Origin: Terfezia claveryi
Taxonomy: Eukaryota > Ascomycota > Pezizomycetes > Pezizales > Pezizaceae
DNA length: 18,796 bases
Direction: 5' to 3'
NCBI GenBank assembly: GCA_015179025.1
Contig: WHUX01000572.1
Span: 1-18,796 of the forward strand
Each line of letters begins with the position of its first letter. The stretch's first letter is position 1. Positions 9,201-15,778 of this stretch are shown here, one piece after another. The notes beneath the pieces are model-generated. The model had not been told where the DNA came from and searched no databases. It saw nothing but the letters and a program-made list of their open reading frames with translations. Made by a program: the position numbers and the translations under genes.

Positions 9201-11718
9201 CAGGTTCAGGGTCATCTTCAACTGTTGGTTGGTACCTTTCAGCCTCAAAGACTGCATTTAGGCCTTCTCTGTCATGCCAGACAGGCCTGGTAGGATCAAC
9301 CTCCTGCACCTGTCTTGGTGGGAGGTTGGTAGTGGTGATTTGGAGAGGAGGGAGTCTCCTTCTCCTTTGGATGGTGTTGGGAGATTGTCTCCCAAGGATT
9401 GGTGGAGACACTGGTCTCCCAGTGGCTCCTCTAATCCTGAGCTGATTTGGGGAAGGCATTGGTGGTAATGGAGAATGTGGGGGAGGAGTTTTCTTGAAAG
9501 TTTGTATTGGAACAGAGAGGTGGTTGGTTACTACTGGATGTTGTAGTAAGGCAGTTGTGTGGTGAGAAGACTGTCCAGTAGAGGGGATTCCAGAGGGACT
9601 ATATACTCCTCTGGACAGTACATCTGCTATATGGTTGTCCTTGCCCTAAATATATTCTAGGGTTAGGTCAAACTGACTCATAGTCTCTTGCCACCTTCTC
9701 TTCATCTGACTTTCAGGGATACTATCCATAAATGTGACTAAGGGTTTGTGATCTGTTTGGATGATCACTTTGTGACCTTGTAGTTCAGGCCTGAAATACC
9801 TTAGTGAGTCAACAATTACTAATAATTCCTTATCAGTTGTTGTGTAATTCATTTGTCCATCATTTAATTTCCTAGAGTGAAATTCTGCTGGCCTGATAAT
9901 ACCATTCTCCATTTGGCCAATCCATCCTGAAATCCCTGTATTACTGGCATCAGTAATTAAATAGATTGGAAGGCCTGAGTCATGATTAATTGGCTTGAGC
10001 ACCTTATTGCTCATTATTAGCTCTTTAACTCTCACAAATGACTCATTATGTAAGGGAGTCCATATATGCTTCTTTGTTGACCCTTGCAATTCTAATAATG
10101 GTTTGGCTACAGCTCCCAATTCTGGACAAAACCTTCTCAAGTAATTAACCATCCCTAGAAACTTCTGCAATTTTTTCTTTGAGTCAGGGATAGGGTAATT
10201 TGCTATTGAGTTGATTTTCTCTGGATCCATTTCTAGCCCTTGTTTGGTGACAATGAATCCTAGTACTTTCAGCCTTGGAGCAAGGATCTGGCATTTCTTT
10301 TTATTGAAGAAAAACTTTTCCCTGGCCAATATCCTACAGATCCCTCTCAATACTTCCTTATGTTCTTCCAGGGTATCTGTTCCAATCAGAATGTCATCTA
10401 AATAAACCATGACAGTCTTTCCAATATAGTCTCTTAATAACTAGTTCATAGCCCTCATCATGGTTGCAGGTGCATTGCAATCACCTTGCTGCATAACTAA
10501 TGAGTCAAATTTCCCTAGATGATTTGTAAAGATGCTATATTTTACTGATTCATGTGCATGCCTAATATTGTGATAGCCATCTGCTAGATCAGCTGCTGAA
10601 ATATATTCCTTGCTAGCTATCCAGTCCAATATTGCTTTGATATTTGGCATGGGTGTTTTATCCTTTTGTACTAGCTTGTTTCTAGGTACACAGTGCAATA
10701 AGAATCTGGCCTGTTGTTTGCCATTCTTATCTAAATCCCTTTTAGGCTGTGTAAACATAAGGATACTGTTGAGTGAGCTAGATGGTACTATCCTTCCAGA
10801 TTCTAGCTCTGTCCTCATTTTCTCAGTTACTTGATCCAGAAACCTTGTATAGTTTGTATAGTATGCAGGTTCCCAAGTTGCACTATCAGGAACTATAATT
10901 TTATGTTGCATAATGTCATAAGGTTCTCTGATTAGTGGTAATGCAGTTGGTTTTTCTTCTGGGAATAGTTCAGGGAATTCTTCAAATATATTAAACTCCA
11001 CTTCTTCCAGATTAACTGCATTTGTAATGACTGGAGAGCTTCCATCATCTTCTAGCTCTGACCAATCTGATGAGTCAAACCACTCTTGTGACCATTCCTG
11101 GTCTTCTTCTAGGTCTTCTGACAGATCATCCTGTATCCAAGGTATTACTGTAGTTGGTTTTGGATGGTGTATTAATCTACCTCCAACTTCAGTTACAATA
11201 GCTATTGGATCATCCCTTTTGAACCAATCTTCTTCTGTCCTGCCTATATTCATAGCTGCAGTTGTGACTCTTCCAAGTGTATCCTTGGTTTTGAGCATAT
11301 TAATATCAATCCTTGTTCTGCCTGTAGGTTGTATAGTGATTGCATTATCTTTGACATTCATAATTGCTTTATAATCCCTTAGTGCAGGTTCTCCAAATAT
11401 AACATCCCAGTCCTTCAGGTTGGCCACATAGAATGTCCTAGTTTCTTGGTATCCTTGTAGATTTACTGTGACTATTGCTGTATTTAATATTTGAGATCTG
11501 CTACCTTTAATTGCAGTTTCTAGAGGTTTCTTGCTGATCTCTTTCAAGGGTATATTGAACAACTGGCAGTAATTTGCTGATATCAGGTCTTCTCCTGATG
11601 TACATGGATCAAATAGTGCATAAGCAATATGTCCATTAATTTTAATTTCTGCTGCATTAGAAGTTCTATGGCTTTCTGGCACTAAGAACTTCCTTGTATC
11701 ATTTGGGTTTCTCATAAC
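6266..11718 (-). pseudogene. pol: Pol polyprotein of element 2 (protease, RT, RNase H, knuckle region, integrase, chromodomain)
   Basis: Encodes the enzymes that copy and integrate the element. Order on the minus strand: a protease-like segment (ALFDPCTSGEDLIS near 11610, where the usual D-S/T-G reads D-P-C-T); RT with DLADGYHNIR, MQQGDCNAPAT and the YLDD box just after 10410; RNase H with ITDAS, DKELL and QTDHKPL; a long extra spacer and knuckle array (about 9600-8150); the integrase HHCC zinc site and its D, D and E residues (MAMDF, EIVSD, HPQTDGISERKN); a chromodomain (about 6770-6626, YKVKWKGW); and a Lys-rich tail ending at 6266. The same frame is broken by TAG 10441, TAG 9646, TAA 9100 and TAG 8536. 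One lost base in a C run (minus; 7734-7737) shifts frame, followed by TAA 7433, TAG 6944 and TGA 6650. Catalytic residues survive around the stops, so decay is recent. The frame joins gag through a single TAG. Confidence 0.85.
8233..8619 (-). other. Zinc-knuckle array inside pol, between RNase H and integrase
   Basis: Four canonical C-X2-C-X4-H-X4-C knuckles lie in the pol frame at 8578-8619 (CSQCGKVGHKTSQC), 8509-8550 (second knuckle, with a TAG in place of the fifth residue), 8437-8478 (CTNCMETTHLSNKC) and 8335-8376 (CTICNQDGHWSHLC). A looser Cys/His cluster follows at 8233-8286 (C-X2-C-X3-H-X9-C). Knuckles of this form bind single-stranded nucleic acid. Upstream, about 9600-8640, is a Pro-, Gln-, Arg- and Glu-rich linker. 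The gag of this same element already has its own knuckle near 11900, so this array is additional. I know of no chromovirus with such an array in this place, but I could not search. Confidence 0.8.
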
Positions 11719-13695
11719 CTAAAGTGCAGCTGACTCTTGTTGTTTAACATCAACTTCCTGATAGGCTGTTTTCACCTTATGTGGGGGCCATGTAGGTCTA
11801 GGCCTAAAGGGCTGGTAAGGTGGGAATCTTCTGACTCCTGGTCTAGATCCCATATATTGGTAAGCTGAAGATACCTTCCTATTAGGGCAATCCCTGGAAG
11901 TATGACCCTGTTTTCCACAGTGATAACAGGACCCTGTTCTTGCAGCTTCTTCCCTCTTCTTCTCTTGTTCACCATAAGGAGTATACTTAGTTTTATCCTT
12001 TCTGGCACTAGGGAAGTTACCATAGAGTCCTCCTGGTCCACCCTTCTTGCCTGCCACTTTAGCTGCATTCTTAGCCACTTTATCAGGCAATTTGAATTCA
12101 GACTTAGTCCATTCCATAGGTTTACCAGGACCCCATTGCCTATCAGCCTTCTTTTGGTATTGTTGCAAGGATTTAGTCTCCTGTTTTAGTACATCCTCCT
12201 GGACAGCAATTTTATTTAATATTTCCTCAAAGGTTGACTCATATGATATCAATCCTTTGACTTTAGCCCTAAGCAGGGGTACTAGTCCATCTACTAGTTT
12301 CATTTTTAGTGCATGATCACTTATCATGTCCTTCCCATTCAGATCCTTGCACTTAATTTTGAACTCTTCCAGGTTCTGTGCATACTGCATGACAGTAACA
12401 TCTGGCCTCTGATGGTGTGATAGGTATTGTTTCCATAGAACTTCAGGTGCCACTGTAGAGATGAGTTTACCTCTCAGTTTTAACATAAATTCATGGAAAT
12501 TCCTGTCCTCAACTTCCCCTTTTTCAGAGCAGTACTGATTATACCAAGTCTGAGCACTCTTCTCAAACATAAAGCTTGCTCTATCCAGACTTTCTCAACT
12601 TGCTATATCTATCCCTTGATATTCTACCCACTTCTGCAACTGTTGCACATAATTGTCAAAGGTAGTTTGATCCCTCCATTTCTCTGATACTCCATCAATC
12701 ATTGGGGGGTTGGGAATTTTTGCAAGTTTGTTTGCCTTCTTGACTAGAGATTTGCTAACCTGTTGTATAGGTATCTTTTGACCAGTCTTTTTAGACCATT
12801 CTAAGTGGTAAGGGCTAGGCTCCCTAGTTGACCTTTTCTTCCTGTCATCATCAGAGCCATTGTCTAACTCATCACCCTCAGATCCAGATCCTGGGTCCTC
12901 ACTGCCACCTCCAGCCACACCACTAGAACTCCTTCTAGACTTCTTGTCAGGAGTCTTACTCTTTTTGGTATGTGTTGGCTTTTTCCTGTCTTTAGGTGGT
13001 GGTGGCATGTCTTTTTCAGATATTTCTTCTATATCTGTTTCATAATCCTCATCTTTCTCTTCCTCATACTGCACACTTTTCCCCTTACCCTTGCCTCCAG
13101 CTCCAAACAGTTTCCTTCCTATTTCCTCATGACTTTCTACAGGTTCTGTTATTGGAGGCACTATTTCTGGAGTTTCCAGATTATAAAGGTTACCCATAAG
13201 TATATACTGTGTCAGGAAAGGCCAGTTTAATGCTAGCCATGGAACTCTTTTACATAGGTTATAGATAGGGTAAGGCCATACTGCCTTTGAGGTAGATGAG
13301 AGTTGAAAGTCCATTTGAACTGACTTGTCAAATTGTTCTTTCTGTTGAAAAATCATGAACTTTTCTGCTGCTTCAGCTAATAGTTCCTTTTTCCTTTTTG
13401 ACAACATGTTGTTTATTGTTAGGTATATAAATACCTGTGATATCCTTTGGTACCATGATGACTCATTTTTGTCCCAAAAGGCTTTTGTTGCAGGAGATGT
13501 TACAATCCTTACTTCAGGCATTGATGAATTAGGCCCAATGACTATTTCCCTTGTTTCTATTTCCTTTTCTGGAATGTCTTTCCCAGCTGGAACTTTCTTT
13601 TTAGGGGTACTGACTAACTTAGCCTTGAGTGCTTCTAGCTCCTCACTTGTCATTGCCTTTCTCCTGCCTTTCCTAGCTCTTCCTCCTCCTTCCAT
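11719..13695 (-). pseudogene. gag: Gag polyprotein of element 2 with long N-terminal extension
   Basis: Gag forms the particle and binds the genomic RNA. ATG 13693-13695 opens a frame to TAG 11719-11721 (about 658 codons) with one internal TGA at 12595-12597. The first ~320 residues are an extension not typical of Gypsy gag. It has a Lys-rich start, a segment with aromatic and hydrophobic runs, then an acidic stretch and a Ser/Gly/Lys-rich linker (about 13090-12830). The classical capsid-like domain begins near 12680 and includes FEKSAQTWYNQY. A canonical zinc knuckle, CYHCGKQGHTSRDC, lies near 11905, followed by a Pro/Arg-rich tail. After TAG 11719 the same frame enters pol after one codon. 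The TAG may be a decay mutation (CAG to TAG) or a genuine read-through stop; TGA 12595 is probably decay. Confidence 0.8.
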
Positions 13696-13726
13696 TACAC
13701 TAGCACTTTTTTGTTTAGGAGTCTCT

Positions 13727-14209
13727 ATGTCTATCAGATATTATACCACTGATTCCTTGGACTCTGTTTCTTCTATTCCTGCTTTCTTTAAGGTGGATCC
13801 TAATGAGGAAGGATCTACTTCTTATCAGCTTCCTTCTTATCTTCTTTCTGTTGCTTCTGATACCAAGGTTGACTATGCTAAGGGAGAGAGGAGGTTGAAG
13901 GGTAAAAGGGTTACTTTTGTTGATGAGATTGTTGTGGGAGTAGGGTTTCCTATAAATGCTGGTAAGAAAGTTGAGTGGAAGGATAGGGGTTGGACTGCTA
14001 GGTACTTGTGTTCTTTTTGGAGGGAGAGGTACAGAAACTTTCCTTGTTCTGCTTACTGGGAAAATTCCCAATTTTTCTTTAGGCTAGGTAGAGAGTGGGG
14101 CTGGGATACTCTCTGGAGTTTGGATGTTGATAGGACTTGTTCCTATAATCCACACCCTTATTGGACTTCTGAGGCTGTTTCTAAGTCTCAGAGCTACCAG
14201 TTTAGGTAG
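13727..14209 (+). CDS. Opposite-strand accessory ORF of element 2 (160 aa, unknown)
   Basis: Unrecognised protein. It lies head-to-head with gag; the two ATGs are 31 bp apart. It ends 287 bp before the 5' LTR. The frame is also open upstream to 13355, but that part is antisense to gag, so I chose the ATG at 13727 (MSIRYYTTDS). The N-terminal half is Ser/Asp/Glu-rich. The C-terminal half is strikingly aromatic, with eight Trp and many Tyr and Phe in about 75 residues (for example SFWRERYRNF, REWGWDTLWSLD). There is no signal peptide or membrane segment. It is uninterrupted, while the gag-pol next to it has ten lesions, and it is CpG-free like the rest. The competing minus-strand frame (13715-14071) is Ser/Arg/Pro/Leu-rich and looks like a shadow. 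A retroelement antisense gene is plausible, as in some plant Gypsy elements, but expression is unproven. Confidence 0.5.
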   Translation: MSIRYYTTDSLDSVSSIPAFFKVDPNEEGSTSYQLPSYLLSVASDTKVDYAKGERRLKGKRVTFVDEIVVGVGFPINAGKKVEWKDRGWTARYLCSFWRERYRNFPCSAYWENSQFFFRLGREWGWDTLWSLDVDRTCSYNPHPYWTSEAVSKSQSYQFR

Positions 14210-14496
14210 TTGTTGTTTTCTTTGTATTTGCCAGTTAAATACAGTTATTGTTGCCCTCTTATGTTGTTTGCCACTTATTTGTAGGCTTTTACTATTGCTA
14301 TTTGTTGAATAGTCTTATTGTTGCTATTTGGAGGATAGTCTTACTGCTGACTGTCAGACTTTGGTGCTACTATGCTTTGTGCTGTAGGCTTATACTGGCT
14401 TTAGTTTCTACTCTTGTTGGTAGAAACTTTGTTGATTAGGTAAGGTTGATCAGGCCTTCCTAGTTAGGTAAGAATCAAGTTCTTAGGTTAAAAAAA
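14210..14496 (-). other. Leader between antisense ORF and 5' LTR of element 2
   Basis: No gene is supported. Right next to the LTR, on the minus strand, the sequence is TTTTTTAACCTAAGAACTTG, with no TGG start as expected for a normal tRNA-primed site. A small hairpin (TAAGAA/TTCTTA, 14469-14485, 5-base loop) lies here. Confidence 0.5.
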
Positions 14497-14787
14497 TGTA
14501 AAGTGTTGTATGGGGGACTGGACAATTAGATTAGATTAGATAAGGATCCAATCTAATCAGATAATCTCAGGCTAGTAATGTATACTACAAAGTAGATTAC
14601 TAATAGTGTATTGTTTATCCTCACTATTAAAGTTATTACCAGTAGCATAAGATTACTGTAATAGATAAAGTAGTATAGGAGTGCCAAAGGCACTTAGAAA
14701 TTAACCAGTGGAACTTCTATATTGATTGTACTCTAACTATGTTCTGAGTTCTAACTATCTGTCCAACTGAAGGGAAATTCAGGGGAC
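14497..14787 (-). repeat. 5' LTR of element 2, truncated by element 3
   Basis: Matches 5565-5855 with four transitions and no gaps. It ends GGGGAC at 14787 with no TG/CA-type terminus and is followed at once by TGTAACG, the terminus of the next LTR. The last ~347 bp (the U3 part on the minus strand) are therefore missing here and are expected beyond element 3. Confidence 0.75.
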
Positions 14788-14855
14788 TGTAACGTGGGCT
14801 CTGGGAATAAGGCGACCAAGGGGTACGCCGGGGAGAAGGCAGAGGCTAGGGCAAG

Positions 14856-14880
14856 ACACACGTAGGAACGCTACGTGTGT
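14856..14880. repeat. Perfect 10-bp hairpin in element 3 LTR
   Basis: ACACACGTAG (14856-14865) and CTACGTGTGT (14871-14880) around a 5-base loop. It is near the U5 end on the minus strand, where it could act in RNA structure or 3'-end formation. Confidence 0.7.
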
Positions 14881-15181
14881 GACTAGGGGAAGGCTGGGGC
14901 GGGGGGCAAGGGCAAGAGGCAAGAGGGGCAGAGGGCAAGGGACACGAGACACGCGGAAGCAGTTGCCGCGTGTGTCAAGGGAGGCAGCTGGGCTGCAAAC
15001 ACAAGGCGAGGCAAGGCAAGGACAGGACAGGAGGTTCGCGGGGTAGGCAGCAGGGCTGCAGAGTCGAGGCGAGACAAGGAGGTGCACAAGGGAGATGCAC
15101 CAGCGTGGAGAGAAGCAAGGCCCTGTATTGGATATACAAGACGTTGGATGGGGATCCAACGAGAGGGCGGAGAGAGCAAGC

Positions 15182-15189
15182 TATATATA
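15182..15189 (-). promoter_or_regulatory. TATA-like box in element 3 LTR
   Basis: The minus strand reads TATATATAG about 165 bp after the LTR start. That is a usual position for a U3 promoter. Confidence 0.5.
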
Positions 15190-15242
15190 CAGGCTTCCTT
15201 CCTGGCCAAGGCCACCGGAAGGAATAAGGTTCCCGAGACCCC

Positions 15243-15292
15243 TTATCTCGGGAGCCGAGATAACAACGCTATCACCTGAGTTCGCAGGTGAT
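15243..15292. repeat. Two tandem hairpins upstream of the TATA-like box
   Basis: TTATCTCGG/CCGAGATAA (15243-15251 and 15255-15263, 3-base loop) and ATCACCTG/CAGGTGAT (15271-15278 and 15285-15292, 6-base loop). All arms are exact. They lie in U3 and may be paired protein-binding sites. Confidence 0.65.
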
Positions 15293-15356
15293 GCCAGAAG
15301 GAACAATGAATAACAACAACGAGGTCAGACTAGGCTGGGAAGGGACGGTTGTGACA

Positions 15357-15370
15357 CTATCCCCCCTTTA
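15357..15370 (-). promoter_or_regulatory. Polypurine tract of element 3
   Basis: The minus strand reads TAAAGGGGGGATAG directly before the TGTCACAAC start of the LTR, as expected for the plus-strand primer site. Confidence 0.75.
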
Positions 15371-15577
15371 GGCTCGGAGCCCCCAGCGACGAAAGGCAAG
15401 GCGAAAGGCAAGGCGGAAAACAAACAAAACAGGCGAGTGAAACCAATAACCACTAAGCCAACCCTAACGCCGGAAGTAGGTAAAACAACAACAACAACCA
15501 AGCCATAACTCCGAATATCAAAAAACACACAAAGGGCACAATCCACGACTCTGGGCGAGTAAGGACAAGGCGGGGCA
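15371..15577. other. 3' untranslated stretch of element 3
   Basis: About 200 bp between the pol stop and the PPT. It contains a short AAGGCAAGGCG-type repetition at about 15390-15415 and no gene. Confidence 0.5.
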
Positions 15578-15778
15578 TCATTCAGTGGGCCGAGGCTTCC
15601 GTGGATAACGTTGGTGGAACAGGGCGACCAAGTCCGGGGCATTCTCCAGATCTTCAGCGGGCTGCCAGGTCGTTTCCTCATCCCCTAGCCACTTGACCTT
15701 ATAGTGCAGACGCCCATACCTTCTCCGCGAGTCTAGTACTTCCTCCACCTCCCATTCCTCTTCACCTTCGACAACCAC
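15578..15778 (-). other. Chromodomain at the C-terminus of element 3 integrase
   Basis: Reads EEWEVEEVLDSRRR, then the KVKW core and a TTWQPAEDLENAPDL stretch, as in classical chromodomains of fungal Gypsy integrases, which direct insertion to methylated histone H3. It is in another frame than the integrase core because of the apparent base loss at 15784-15787. Confidence 0.85.

Larger units (their letters stand above)
5565..14787 (-). mobile_element. Element 2: CpG-free Ty3/Gypsy chromovirus with extra zinc-knuckle region and antisense ORF
   Basis: An LTR retrotransposon read on the minus strand: truncated 5' LTR (14787-14497), leader with an opposite-strand ORF, gag (13695-11719), pol (to 6266), a short purine-rich tract and a complete 3' LTR (6202-5565). 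Pol order is protease, RT, RNase H, extra zinc-knuckle region, integrase, chromodomain. RNase H before integrase makes it Ty3/Gypsy and the chromodomain makes it a chromovirus. The two LTR copies share 292 aligned bases with four differences, all transitions, so insertion was fairly recent. Line-by-line reading finds one CpG (5871-5872) in the whole element, while both flanks contain many. The DUF6532-like gene is cut at its left border. Its right border is the LTR of element 3, which appears to have inserted into element 2. Confidence 0.88.
14788..15356 (-). repeat. 3' LTR of element 3
   Basis: 569 bp from TGTAACG to GTGACA (near-inverted ends TGTAAC and TGTCAC). On the minus strand it is preceded by a purine tract. 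It carries a TATA-like site and three hairpins. No second copy is in the window, so the ends are set by the terminal motif, the PPT and the element 2 junction. Confidence 0.7.

Noticed and set aside
8341..9445. Plus-strand ORFs of 108-123 codons within element 2
   Set aside because: They are antisense shadows of the pol linker and knuckle region.
13355..13726. Upstream in-frame extension of the antisense ORF
   Set aside because: This part is antisense to the gag coding sequence and its low-complexity composition fits a shadow; the ATG at 13727 lies just outside gag.
13715..14071. Minus-strand ORF of 118 codons opposite the accessory ORF
   Set aside because: Ser/Arg/Pro/Leu-rich shadow-like composition, no link to the gag frame.
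14779..15313. Several ORFs on both strands in the element 3 LTR
   Set aside because: They overlap one another in a G-rich, biased LTR and have low-complexity translations.
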